From NCBI GenBank assembly GCA_025350815.1, contig JANXXE010000006.1:1-64000 (forward strand): 64,000 nucleotides of DNA. Direction: 5' to 3'. The translations under genes were made by a program, and so were the position numbers. Origin of the DNA: Myxococcales bacterium (GTDB lineage: Bacteria > Myxococcota_A > Polyangia > Fen-1088). This document shows positions 7,900 to 18,109 of the stretch, piece by piece (the stretch's first letter is position 1; each line of letters starts with the position of its first letter). The notes below the pieces were generated by a model. That model saw only the letters and a program-made list of their open reading frames with translations. It was not told where the DNA came from and searched no databases.

Positions 7900-8880
7900 G
7901 TGGCCGACCTGACCATCTGGTACAACTCGAATTTTCCGGCCGCCGCGCATGCGTTGTTGCAGGCGGGCGTGGGAACGCACCGCCTGGTGCAGGCCAGCCA
8001 ACACCATGGTTCGGGACCTGCCAGCGGGCCTGCGGACGGGACACTGGCGGAGGCTGACGTCCTTTTCGGCCAGCCGAATCCCGACCAGGTGATCTCGGCG
8101 CCGCGGGTGCGTTGGATTCACCTTACGACCGCCGGCTACACGCCCTATGATCGCGCGGATTTTTGGCAGGCCCTGGCGGGCCGGGGCGCCGCGCTGACGA
8201 AAAGCTCGCGCGTCTTCGACCAGCCCTGCGCCGAGCACGCCCTGGCGTTCCTGCTGGCACAGGCCCGGATGCTGCCGGCGGCCCTGGCCTCGCAACGCGA
8301 CGATCGCGCCTGGCCGCAGCAACCGCTGCGACGCGGATCTCGACTGCTGGGCGGGCAAAACGTCCTGCTGTTCGGCTTCGGCTCGATAGGGCGAAAGCTT
8401 GCGGCGCTGCTGGCCCCGCTGGAGATGTCCGTGGTGGGCGTGCGCCGGCGGGTGGTCGGTGATGAAGCTGTGCCGACGCTGGCATTCGACGATCCGGCTG
8501 TCGCCGACGCTCTGGGCGCCGCCGATCATGTCTTCAATCTGTTGCCAGGCAGTCCGGCGACCCGAGGCTTTTTCGATGCCGCCCGGATGGCAGGCATGAA
8601 AGCCGCTGGTGTCTTCTACAACATCGGCCGCGGCATGACCGTGGATCAGGACGCCCTGGCGGCCGCCTTGGTTGCCGGACGGCTGGCAGCGGCGTATCTG
8701 GACGTGACCGACCCCGAACCTCTGCCCGCTTTTCACCCGCTGTGGACCACGCCCAACTGCCACATCACCCCGCACACGGCGGGCGGCCACAGCGACGAAT
8801 CTGAACGCCTGGTTCGCTGTTTTCTCGACAATTTGCAGCGCTTCGCCGCCGGGCAGACGCTGCTCGACCGCGTCGCCTGA
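7900..8880 (+). CDS. D-2-hydroxyacid dehydrogenase (NAD-binding)
   Basis: A cytosolic oxidoreductase of the D-isomer-specific 2-hydroxyacid dehydrogenase family, 326 residues, interconverting 2-oxo and 2-hydroxy acids. The Rossmann motif GFGSIGR sits near residue 150. The catalytic triad is visible as Arg in NIGRG, Glu in DPEPLP and His in TPHTAGG. The exact substrate (glyoxylate, hydroxypyruvate or other) cannot be read from the sequence. It starts with GTG 9 nt after the HTH-like gene and ends 3 nt from the convergent MscS-type gene. Confidence 0.85.
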   Translation: MADLTIWYNSNFPAAAHALLQAGVGTHRLVQASQHHGSGPASGPADGTLAEADVLFGQPNPDQVISAPRVRWIHLTTAGYTPYDRADFWQALAGRGAALTKSSRVFDQPCAEHALAFLLAQARMLPAALASQRDDRAWPQQPLRRGSRLLGGQNVLLFGFGSIGRKLAALLAPLEMSVVGVRRRVVGDEAVPTLAFDDPAVADALGAADHVFNLLPGSPATRGFFDAARMAGMKAAGVFYNIGRGMTVDQDALAAALVAGRLAAAYLDVTDPEPLPAFHPLWTTPNCHITPHTAGGHSDESERLVRCFLDNLQRFAAGQTLLDRVA

Positions 8881-8883
8881 CTT

Positions 8884-10428
8884 TCAGCCCAGCGCGAAGA
8901 AGCTGCGAATCCGCGCCAGCAGATGCTTGCGGCGGTCGGCCGCCAGCGCCGCCCGTGCCGCCAACTCGTCACCCTTGTGCCCCAGCGCCACCTGGCGCGT
9001 TGCCAGCAGGTAAGACATCTCGTCGGCAATCTGCGGCCGAAGAGTCAAAATGCTGTGGAACGCGGCGTGGTCGATCACGTAGCAGACGACGTCGGTTCCC
9101 GCGGTGCAGGTGGCCGTGCGCGGCTCGCCCGTCATCAATGACATCTCGCCGAAGAAGTTCCACGGCGCCAGCAACGCCACCTCCTGGCTGATGCCACCTT
9201 GGGCAATAGAGACGCGGACCTGGCCTTCGGCCACCAGAAACAACGAATCGCCTGGGTCTCCCTGACGAATGATCGCCTCGCCGCGCGCGAAACGCACCCG
9301 CCGAATGGCCCGGGCCAGTGTCTGTCGCTCGAACGGTTCGAGGGGCGCGAACAGATCCACCCGTTCAAGCGCGGCGACCCGCTGTGCAAGATCGGCGGCG
9401 GCGGCCGACGCGCGTGTTCCTTCGTTGTCCGTCTGCATGTGCAGCGTCCGCGTGGGGTACGCCACCTCGAATCCGGCGCGGCGCGCGGCGTACCAGACAC
9501 GAACCCGCACCTCGCCCTCGATGTCCGTGTGCTGCGCGAAGGAATCGATCCAGAAACGCAAGGCATAGATCACCGCGCTGTCGCCGAATTCCACCGGGTA
9601 ACAGTCGGGGGCCGGGTCGGGCATCACGCCGGGCGCACCCAGCACCGCTTCGGTCAGAACGCGGCGGACATCGTTGGGCGGATGCTGGTAGTGAAACCCA
9701 ACGCGCACGGCCCTGCGGTGGCGGGTCGACGGGCGCGAGAAATTGTAGACCTCCTGCGCGATCAGCTGCCCGTTGGGCAAGATCACCGTGTCACCGTCGG
9801 TGGTGCGTAGGATGGTCGACCGCCAGCGGATTTCAGAGATGCGACCGGTCCGCTGCCCGACCTGCACCCAGTCGTCGACGCCAAGATCGCGATCCATGTG
9901 CAGCACGATTCCGGCGAACAAATTGGCGATGGTGCTTTGCAGGGCCAACCCGATCACCGCCGTCAGCACAGCCGACGTGGTGATCAGCGACAGAACGTGC
10001 ACGCCGCTTTGGCTGAGCACCCCGAACAAAATCACGGCGAACGCCACCAGTTGCAGCAGATCGCGCACGATCGACGGGAAACGCATCCGGGCGCGCGAGG
10101 GGACGACCTCGAACGCAAACATCAGCAGCACGCCGATGGCCCCCATGGCCACGAAGAAGGTGGTCAGAAGGCTGATGGCCCGCCCCGCCGCCGAGTTGCC
10201 CGCACCCGCCGCTACCAGCGTCAGGCGAATCAGACCCAGCAACAGACCGAGAGCCAGGAAGGCGGTCGTGACGCCGCCGCGTGTGCGTTCCTCGCGCGGC
10301 AGAAGACGGCGTAAGGCCGCCGACGCGACCAGCGAGCCCAGTGCCGTTCCCAGGCTGAGCCATGTGCCCGAAAACGGCCCCGCCACGGACAGCCGCAGCA
10401 GGCGCTCCCAGACAGTCAGGCCCGTCAT
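8884..10428 (-). CDS. MscS-family mechanosensitive channel with C-terminal cyclic nucleotide-binding domain
   Basis: A 514-residue membrane protein. Four to five predicted helices (residues about 20-180) lead into the MscS pore and beta domain (VLTAVIGLALQSTIANLFAGI, then DWVQVGQRTGRISEIRWRST). Residues about 365-490 form a cNMP-binding fold with the phosphate-binding cassette FGEMSLMTGEPRTATC. Its arginine and glutamate positions are compatible with ligand binding. Such fusions are known as bCNG channels and may be gated by cyclic nucleotide rather than tension. It is last in a minus-strand run (regulator, gshB, SDR, this gene), 10 nt after the SDR stop. Confidence 0.85.
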   Translation of the reverse strand: MTGLTVWERLLRLSVAGPFSGTWLSLGTALGSLVASAALRRLLPREERTRGGVTTAFLALGLLLGLIRLTLVAAGAGNSAAGRAISLLTTFFVAMGAIGVLLMFAFEVVPSRARMRFPSIVRDLLQLVAFAVILFGVLSQSGVHVLSLITTSAVLTAVIGLALQSTIANLFAGIVLHMDRDLGVDDWVQVGQRTGRISEIRWRSTILRTTDGDTVILPNGQLIAQEVYNFSRPSTRHRRAVRVGFHYQHPPNDVRRVLTEAVLGAPGVMPDPAPDCYPVEFGDSAVIYALRFWIDSFAQHTDIEGEVRVRVWYAARRAGFEVAYPTRTLHMQTDNEGTRASAAAADLAQRVAALERVDLFAPLEPFERQTLARAIRRVRFARGEAIIRQGDPGDSLFLVAEGQVRVSIAQGGISQEVALLAPWNFFGEMSLMTGEPRTATCTAGTDVVCYVIDHAAFHSILTLRPQIADEMSYLLATRQVALGHKGDELAARAALAADRRKHLLARIRSFFALG

Positions 10429-10438
10429 GCGGGCGGCG

Positions 10439-11221
10439 CTACTGGTTCACGCCGCTGGCCAGAAAGCCACCGTCCACTGCCAGGGTTTGCCCGGTGATGA
10501 AATTCGCGGCATCGGAAGCCAGGAACACCGCCGCGCCGGCCAGTTCTTCGACCTTGCCGAAGCGGCCCATCGGCGTGCGCATTTGCAGCTCGCGCCCGCG
10601 CGGGGATTCATCGAGCAGTTTCTGGTTGAGCGCTGTGCGAAACACGCCCGGAGCAATCGCGTTCACGCAGACGCCGTGCTTGGCCCATTCCACGGCCAGG
10701 GATTTCGTCAGGCCGACGACGGCCGACTTGCTGGCACCGTAGGCCGCAACCTCGTAAAGCGCGACGAAACTGGTCAGCGACGCGATGTTGATGATGCGAC
10801 CATATTTGCGCTCGATCATCGAGCGGCCGAACACCTGACAGGCGCGCAGCGTGCCCATGAGATTCGTGTCGATGATGCCTTGAAATTCCGCCTCGGGGAC
10901 GTCCAGAGTCGGCGTCCTCTTGATCTGGCCGGCGCAGTTGATCAGGATGTCCACCTTGCCAAAGGTCTTGATGACCTCGTCGTGCAGCTCTTGCACCGAG
11001 GCGCGCTTCGAGACATCGCAGGGTACGCGCAGGGTGCGTTTGCCGCCTGCGGCGACGGCGGCAGCGGTGGCGTCGACCTCGGCTGCGCGGCGGGAACTGG
11101 CGACCACGTCGGCGCCCGCCTGGACCAGGCCGTCCACCAGCGCGCGACCGATTCCCGAGGTCCCGCCGATGACGACCGCCACTTTTCCCGTCAGATCCAA
11201 AGGTGCAAAACCCATCTTCAT
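10439..11221 (-). CDS. SDR family oxidoreductase, gluconate 5-dehydrogenase-like
   Basis: A classical short-chain dehydrogenase of 260 residues. The nucleotide-binding motif reads GGTSGIG where TGxxxGIG is usual. NCAG, the active-site Ser in NIASLTS and the catalytic YGASK are intact, and the C-terminus has PMGRFGKVEELAGAAVFLASD...ITGQTLAVDGG. Similarity is greatest to sugar-acid dehydrogenases of the gluconate 5-dehydrogenase / 2-deoxygluconate 3-dehydrogenase type. The substrate is inferred only at family level. A GGAG ribosome site sits just upstream of ATG 11221. A 47-nt gap separates it from gshB upstream in the same direction. Confidence 0.85.
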   Translation of the reverse strand: MKMGFAPLDLTGKVAVVIGGTSGIGRALVDGLVQAGADVVASSRRAAEVDATAAAVAAGGKRTLRVPCDVSKRASVQELHDEVIKTFGKVDILINCAGQIKRTPTLDVPEAEFQGIIDTNLMGTLRACQVFGRSMIERKYGRIINIASLTSFVALYEVAAYGASKSAVVGLTKSLAVEWAKHGVCVNAIAPGVFRTALNQKLLDESPRGRELQMRTPMGRFGKVEELAGAAVFLASDAANFITGQTLAVDGGFLASGVNQ

Positions 11222-11268
11222 GTCTCCGTGATTGTTGTTTGGTTGCCATGCGGCCCGGCCGCGGCCCT

Positions 11269-12218
11269 TCAGCGCGCGAGGCGCCGCTGAATTTTTTCTT
11301 CGAGCTGGACGACAACGCGCGTCTCGTAGTGCTCGTTATAAAGCGTGTTGGCCTCAAGAATACCCGTCGGGCTGGTCACGTTGATTTCCGTCAGCCAGCC
11401 GCCTATGACGTCGAGTCCGACGATGAAGAAACCGTTGTCCCGCAGGTGCGGGCCAAGAGTGTCGATGATGACCCGATCCCGATCATCCAGGGTCGTGGCC
11501 ACCGGGCGCGCGCCGACGTGCAGATTTCCGCGGGCGTCATCCGGCGCGGGCACGCGCAGCACCGCGCACAGGGGCTCGCCGTCGATCAACAGGATGCGCT
11601 TGTCGCCTTGCCGTACCTCGGGCAGGTAGCGCTGCGCCACCGTCCAGCGACGACCAAGGTTGGTCGCCTGTTCCAGTATCGACCCCGTGTTGGGATCGCC
11701 CTGGCGCACGTGGAAGACACCGAATCCGCCCGAGGCATCCAGCGGCTTGACCACCATCTCGCCGTTCTGCGCCGCCAGGAAAGCACGCAGCCGTGTGGTC
11801 TCACGGGTCACGATCATGGGCGGCGTCAGCTTGGGAAAATTGAGGACCGCCAGCTTCTCGTTGGCGTCGCGCAGGCCGCGCGGATCATTGATCAGCGTCG
11901 TGCCGCCGCGCGCGCGTTCGAGGATCAACGTCGAAAAGTAATAATCCATGTCGAAGGGCGGATCCTTGCGCATGAAGACCGCGTCGAAGCCCTCCAGTCC
12001 CACCGACGCCTGCGGCCCCAGCAAATAGTGATCCCCCACCACACGGCGAACCGTAACCGGCCAGGCATCGGCAAGCGCCCGATCGTGTTCCAGGCCCAGA
12101 TGTCGCGGCTCGCAGAACCAGATCTCGTGCCCGCGCGCCTGCGATTCCAGCATAATTGCGAACGTCGTGTCGCCCGCAATCTGCAGCCGGGCCAGGGGAT
12201 CCATGACGAATAGAAACT

Positions 12219-12222
<4 letters not shown>
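11269..12222 (-). CDS. gshB: Glutathione synthase
   Basis: An ATP-grasp ligase joining gamma-glutamylcysteine and glycine to make glutathione. The protein has 317 residues, the usual length. Diagnostic segments are MRKDPPFDMDYY, LINDPRGLRDANEKL, VVKPLDASGGFGVF for the ATP-grasp loop, and the near-invariant C-terminal FIVGLDVIGGWLTEINVTSP. It overlaps the upstream sigma-54 regulator by 4 nt (ATGA), so the two are probably translated together. No gshA lies in the window. Confidence 0.93.
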
Positions 12223-13739
<1,517 letters not shown>

Positions 13740-13764
13740 GGGGAAGACGGTAACATACAGGTCC

Positions 13765-15588
13765 GTGTCGACACCCTGGGAAAGCCCCCCCCCCGCACCC
13801 ATCCGTCTGGCGGCCTGGGGCATCGGCGCGCTGGTGTTCACGGCCTACGCGGTCATGACCGCGCCCACCGCCTACTTGCTGGATTCACCCGAGTTGGCCG
13901 CGGCGGCCTTCGGTCTTGGCATCGCGCATCCGCCCGGCGAGGCGCTGGCACTGCTATGTGGAAAACTGTTCTGCCTGTTGCCGATCGGCAGCATCGCCCT
14001 GCGCGTCGGGCTGTCGCAGGCGGCAGCGGGCGCGGTGGCCGCCGTGCTGGTGTTCCGTCTGGCCTGCAACATGTGCGCGCTGGTCGACGGCGGACCAGAT
14101 GAATCAGGGCGGCTCTGGCGGCACATCCTGGCCTCAGGCTCCGCAAGCCTCGCATTCGCGTTCGCGCCCGGCGTGATCCTCGTGGCCAATCGGCCCGAGG
14201 TCTACGCGCTACAGGCCGCGCTGTCCTTCGGCGCCTTGTTACTGGCCCTGCACGGCGCCGCACGGGGCGACTTGCGTGCGTTCCTTGGCGCCGCGCTGCT
14301 GATCGGCCTCGGCGTGGCGAATCACCCCCTGGTGGCCGGATTGACGGGCCTGGGTGGTGTGGCCGCGGCTTTGCCGCATCTTCGCGGCCGGACCCCGGCC
14401 GTGCGCCTTGTCTGCCTTTCAGTTGTCCTATTTTTCGTCGGCGCGCTTGTACTGGTCTACCTGCCAGCGCGGGCGTCCGCGCTGTTTGCGAACGCGGCTG
14501 GCGGCGCGGACACGCCCGCGTGGGGTGATGCGCGCACAGCGCGCGGACTGTGGTGGCTGCTGTCGGCGGAAACATTCACGGCCAAGGCCGCCGTGGTTCA
14601 CCAGGTCGCTGACGCCTGGGATCTGCCCTTTGCATTCTTCGAGGAGCTGGGGCTGCCGCTGGGTCTGTGTGCGCCGGCCGGTCTGTTCCTGCTGCTCCGT
14701 CGCGCTGCCAATCGCCGCTTGGCCGTGCCATTGCTGGTCACCTGCGTGGGCTCGGCAGCGGCGGCGCTGGTCGGTGGGTTTGATCCCACGAATCCGGACA
14801 TTCGCGGCTATCTCGCCGTGGCTATAGGCATCGTGGCGACACTGGCCGTCCTGCTGCCAGTGGCGGTGGCGCCGCTGCTGACGCGCGCCGGGCCCCGCGG
14901 GTACCCGCGCCAGTTGCTGGCCTGGCTGCCGCTGGCCCTGGCTGGCCTGCAAGTCGCCGCGCTGCCCCCGGGTGTCAGCCTTCGCCACGCCGCCGCCGCG
15001 GATCGCGTCGCGGGCACCCTGCAGGGCGAGCTGCCGGCACGCGCGGCGCTGTTCACGGGACATTTCGAGACGGCCTTTGTGGTCGCATACCACCGCCTGG
15101 TCGAAGGTCGCCGCCCCGACGTCGCCTGGACACACCTGGGCTTCGTGCGCGGGCCGGGTTACACCGAGCGCCTGGCCCTGGCCGAGCCCGCCCTTGCCCC
15201 GGTGCTGGAATCTCATGGCGCCGGGCCTCTGACGCTGCCATCCGTCGTGACGCTGGATCGCACCCGGCCCGTGCGCTTCGAACCCGACAGCCACCTGTCG
15301 ACGGAACTTCGCCGAAGTCTGTCCCCTGCCGGGCTGACCTGGGGTCTGGTCAGCGGTACGGCGGCAACGGCGCCCGCCCTGGACGAGTTTTCAGCGATCG
15401 AGGCGGGTCGGGATCGACAAGTGCGCGGCTTCGTCGCCTGGCGCGCCTTCGGCGACGCGACCCTCGCCTGTGACAACGGCGAGCGTGAGACAGCGAAGCT
15501 GCGCCTGGCCGAGCTTGCCCGTCTGTTGCCAAGCGACCAGCGGGTCCACACCTTGGCGGCGACCTGCCACCCTACGACCGGCCCCTAG
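13765..15588 (+). CDS. DUF2723 family membrane protein (TMEM260-like)
   Basis: An integral membrane protein of about 607 residues with some ten hydrophobic helices and a C-terminal soluble part of about 180 residues. The start of the hydrophobic region contains an Asp (LLDSPEL) followed by HPPG (residues 55-58), the hallmark of DUF2723, a GT-C relative in which human TMEM260 is a protein O-mannosyltransferase. An O-glycosylation role is therefore plausible but unproven here. GTG 13765 gives an N-terminus that includes a C10 run at codons 8-10. The divergent regulator starts only 25 bp away, so the promoters must overlap. Confidence 0.75.
   Translation: MSTPWESPPPAPIRLAAWGIGALVFTAYAVMTAPTAYLLDSPELAAAAFGLGIAHPPGEALALLCGKLFCLLPIGSIALRVGLSQAAAGAVAAVLVFRLACNMCALVDGGPDESGRLWRHILASGSASLAFAFAPGVILVANRPEVYALQAALSFGALLLALHGAARGDLRAFLGAALLIGLGVANHPLVAGLTGLGGVAAALPHLRGRTPAVRLVCLSVVLFFVGALVLVYLPARASALFANAAGGADTPAWGDARTARGLWWLLSAETFTAKAAVVHQVADAWDLPFAFFEELGLPLGLCAPAGLFLLLRRAANRRLAVPLLVTCVGSAAAALVGGFDPTNPDIRGYLAVAIGIVATLAVLLPVAVAPLLTRAGPRGYPRQLLAWLPLALAGLQVAALPPGVSLRHAAAADRVAGTLQGELPARAALFTGHFETAFVVAYHRLVEGRRPDVAWTHLGFVRGPGYTERLALAEPALAPVLESHGAGPLTLPSVVTLDRTRPVRFEPDSHLSTELRRSLSPAGLTWGLVSGTAATAPALDEFSAIEAGRDRQVRGFVAWRAFGDATLACDNGERETAKLRLAELARLLPSDQRVHTLAATCHPTTGP
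13785..13794 (+). repeat. C10 homopolymer near the start of the DUF2723 gene
   Basis: Ten consecutive C encode prolines at codons 8-10 after the GTG start. Loss or gain of one base would truncate the protein near its N-terminus. Whether this is phase variation or only an assembly-sensitive run cannot be seen from one sequence. Confidence 0.6.
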
Positions 15589-15618
15589 CGAGCGGCGGGG
15601 CCAACCCGACGCCCGCGC

Positions 15619-16476
15619 TTACGACAGTCCGCCGGCAACGCCGCGCAGGTAGGCGATCGATTCCTTGATGCCCGGCTCGGGTGCGGCGCCGTTGATCTCG
15701 TACTCCAGCGCCACGTGCCCCTTGAACTTGCGTTTCCCGAGCGCCCGCAGCAGACCGACGATGTCGATTTCCCCGCGACCAACTTCAACCTGTTTCCACT
15801 TGCCGTCGGCCTCTTTGATCAGATCCTTGATGTGCAGGTCCATCAACCGGTCGCCCAGGAAGGCCACCATGTCGACCGGGTTCACACCGGCCCGCTGCGT
15901 GTGCCCGATGTCCATGCAGGCGCCCAGCAGCTTGTCGCGGCTCTTGATGGCGGCCAGAACCTCGCGCGGTGACTGGTAGTGTTTGTCTTCGGGGCCGTGG
16001 TTGTGGATGGCGACCGGCATCTTGAATTCCTTGGCCAGTTTCTCGACGATGTCGATGGCCTCGGGTGCCGGCGATCCCACGATCATGGGCAGCCGGCCCG
16101 TCCGCGCGTACTCGAAGTCCTTGCGAATGGACGGCTCGTCACCCTTGGTCCAGTTGATAACCCCACCCCCCGTCACGGTGATAGCGGCCGCCTGCATCTT
16201 GGCCAGAATCTCGCCCAGTTGCTGCGGCGTCCCGGTCCGCGGCAGATGCATCTCCTTCAGCGTCACGTAATGAACGTCGATTTCCTTGCACAGGGCCACC
16301 AGCTCGTCCACTGTCCGCGTGCGCATCGAATACGACGCCAGTCCAATCTTCAGTGGCAGGGATCTCGGCGCAGCGATCGCGCGCCGGTGGCGGGTCGTTG
16401 CCACCAGGGCGCCCACCCCGCCGGCGGCAATGGTCGATAGAAAGGTCCGCCGCGCAGGCCGGGTGAGGTGGATCAT
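15619..16476 (-). CDS. Tat-exported sugar phosphate isomerase/epimerase-like TIM-barrel protein
   Basis: A 285-residue protein of the xylose isomerase-like TIM-barrel family. The N-terminus has a twin-arginine signal (RPARRTFLSTIAAGGVGALVA), so the folded protein is probably exported through Tat. The barrel starts at LKIGLASYSM and contains metal-ligand candidates in VTLKEMH, VAIHNHGPED, ACMDIGH, LMDLHIKD and ALEYE. Function is assigned only to the superfamily (sugar isomerase or epimerase). A tatA gene lies 8 kb away. It is monocistronic in this window, convergent with the DUF2723 gene. Confidence 0.8.
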   Translation of the reverse strand: MIHLTRPARRTFLSTIAAGGVGALVATTRHRRAIAAPRSLPLKIGLASYSMRTRTVDELVALCKEIDVHYVTLKEMHLPRTGTPQQLGEILAKMQAAAITVTGGGVINWTKGDEPSIRKDFEYARTGRLPMIVGSPAPEAIDIVEKLAKEFKMPVAIHNHGPEDKHYQSPREVLAAIKSRDKLLGACMDIGHTQRAGVNPVDMVAFLGDRLMDLHIKDLIKEADGKWKQVEVGRGEIDIVGLLRALGKRKFKGHVALEYEINGAAPEPGIKESIAYLRGVAGGLS

Positions 16477-16575
16477 GCGCGCAGTCTTATCCCGCCTGCA
16501 CCCGACAGCAAGTGGCTATCCCTGCCGCACCATACGAGCCCGCCGCTGGCGACCTTGACGACGAGGGGGGCGACC

Positions 16576-16602
16576 GTCACCATGGGCCCGCACCATGGTG
16601 AC
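16576..16602 (+). promoter_or_regulatory. 10-bp inverted repeat covering the start codon of the ferritin-like gene
   Basis: The arms GTCACCATGG (16576-16585) and CCATGGTGAC (16593-16602) are perfect complements around a 7-nt spacer. The right arm contains the start codon at 16595. It could be a dimeric-repressor operator or an mRNA hairpin that hides the start. A good purine-rich ribosome site (GAGGGGGG at 16563) fits better to ATG 16582, which opens an overlapping 15-codon reading frame ending at 16629. Confidence 0.45.
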
Positions 16603-17275
16603 CGCCGATTCCTTCGTGGCCGAGTTTGAGTCCAAGAACGAAAATTCGTTTCGCAACCTTCTGGCCGCCTACCTGCAGGGCGTAGAAAAAGAAGGCTTCT
16701 CCGCAACCGATCTGCTGCGCATCGAGGCGAAATTCGTCGTCGAGGCGACCGAGGTGGCGGCCCTGTGGCTGGTCGACAGCGACTCGCTGGACTCCAAGAT
16801 GGCGTTGGGCGCGCAGTGTGGCGACGCCGCCAGACAGTACCAGATCATCGGCGAGAGGCTGACCGCCCTGGGTGTGGATCTCACCGCCTTCGATCCCCGA
16901 TCGAGCGGCTACACCAAGCTGTTCGCGTTCTTCCGCTCGCTGCAATCCCCCGAAGAACGGGCAGCGGCAAGCGCCCTCACCCTGCGCGGCATGAACGTCC
17001 GGCGCATGCGGGCCACGGCGGTGCTGTGCCAGGAAAAGGGCGACCCTGAAACGGCCCGCCTCTTCCAGGAGATCTTGATCGCCGACGAGGAACGGCACCT
17101 GCACGCCGGTCGGAAGTCACTGCTGGCCTCGGCGCTGGCCGAAGAAAGCCAGGCCCGCGCCCGGCGCGCCAGCTTCCGGACGATTGAGGTCTTGGCCGAA
17201 AATCTGGATGGCCCGACGCTGCGCAAGTACCTGGCGCGCTCGCTGAAGAAGCCCACGGCGGCGCCCGTCAGCTAG
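16595..17275 (+). CDS. Ferritin-like superfamily protein
   Basis: A helical protein of 226 residues that resembles ferritin-like/rubrerythrin-type four-helix bundles. Candidate metal ligands are Glu44 and Glu50 in RIEAKFVVEATE and Glu159, Glu165 and His168 in QEILIADEERH, which gives an ExxH element. The N-terminal pair lacks the usual ExxH, so iron binding is not certain. The MiaE-type tRNA hydroxylase family is an alternative. The ATG has no close ribosome site and lies within an inverted repeat. The stop is 2 nt from the convergent PP2C gene. Confidence 0.6.
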   Translation: MVTADSFVAEFESKNENSFRNLLAAYLQGVEKEGFSATDLLRIEAKFVVEATEVAALWLVDSDSLDSKMALGAQCGDAARQYQIIGERLTALGVDLTAFDPRSSGYTKLFAFFRSLQSPEERAAASALTLRGMNVRRMRATAVLCQEKGDPETARLFQEILIADEERHLHAGRKSLLASALAEESQARARRASFRTIEVLAENLDGPTLRKYLARSLKKPTAAPVS

Positions 17276-17277
17276 AG

Positions 17278-18030
17278 CTAGACCACGTCGCTGACGATCA
17301 CGGTCACGTTGTCGCGCCCGCCGCGGCCGTTGGCCAGGTCGACGAGCCGCGTGGCCACCTCCTCGGCTGGACCCAGCAACAGCCGTTCGAGCTCGCCGTC
17401 TTGCAGATAGCCGTGCAGTCCGTCGGAACACAGCATGAACCGGTCGCCCTTCTGCACGGCCAAGTCCAGCGTATCGACCTCGACATAGTCCTGGTGACCG
17501 ACCGCGCGCGTGATCACGTTCTTACCCGGGGCGTTGGCCGCCTCTTCGGGGGTGATAAGCCCCAGCTTCAGACGGAAATTCACCAGCGTGTGATCCTCGG
17601 TCAGCTGAACCACCCGCCCGCCACGGGCCAGGTAAACGCGGCTGTCGCCCACCTGGGCGATGAAGCCCGTTCCGCCTGACACCAACAGCGACGACAGGGT
17701 GCTGGACATACCTTTTTGCCGGGGATCAAGTTGCCCCATCCCAAAAACCATGTAGCAGGCCGACTGGACCGCGCTTTCCAGCAGCCGGCGCACGACCAAG
17801 GTGTTCTCTTCGCTCGGGGACGCAACGTTCGCGTCCAGCGTTTTGCGCCAGCGCTTGACCCAGGAATGAACCAGCTCGACGGATTCGGCGCTGGCCACCT
17901 CGCCCTTGGCGTTGCCGCCCACGCCATCGGCGACAACGTACAGCCCAAGTTCATCATCGAGAAGAAAGCTGTCTTCGTTGTGGGGGCGTCGTCGCCCCAC
18001 ATCGGTACGACCCACGGCACGCGTCGGCAT
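17278..18030 (-). CDS. PP2C-family protein serine/threonine phosphatase
   Basis: A cytosolic metal-dependent phosphatase that removes phosphate from Ser/Thr, 250 residues. All PP2C motifs are visible: GRRRPHNEDS, VADGVGG, MSSTLSSLLV, VGDSRVYL, CSDGLHG and GGRDNVTVIV, with the metal-binding aspartates kept. It is transcribed divergently from a serine/threonine kinase, the usual arrangement for an antagonistic pair. ATG 18030 (MPTRAVGRTDVG) fits bacterial Stp proteins. Upstream in-frame starts up to 18111 would overlap the kinase start and are less likely. Confidence 0.9.
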   Translation of the reverse strand: MPTRAVGRTDVGRRRPHNEDSFLLDDELGLYVVADGVGGNAKGEVASAESVELVHSWVKRWRKTLDANVASPSEENTLVVRRLLESAVQSACYMVFGMGQLDPRQKGMSSTLSSLLVSGGTGFIAQVGDSRVYLARGGRVVQLTEDHTLVNFRLKLGLITPEEAANAPGKNVITRAVGHQDYVEVDTLDLAVQKGDRFMLCSDGLHGYLQDGELERLLLGPAEEVATRLVDLANGRGGRDNVTVIVSDVV

Positions 18031-18109
18031 AGTTTCGAACTGATCGTACACCGATCCCGAACCCACGGCCGCCGATTTTCGCGTGTCGCGTGTTATATTG
18101 GGGGAGACC

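Noticed and set aside
18094..18099. TATATT as a -10 element for the kinase gene
   Set aside because: The transcript would start inside or after the GGGGGAG ribosome site, and no -35 lies at the right distance.
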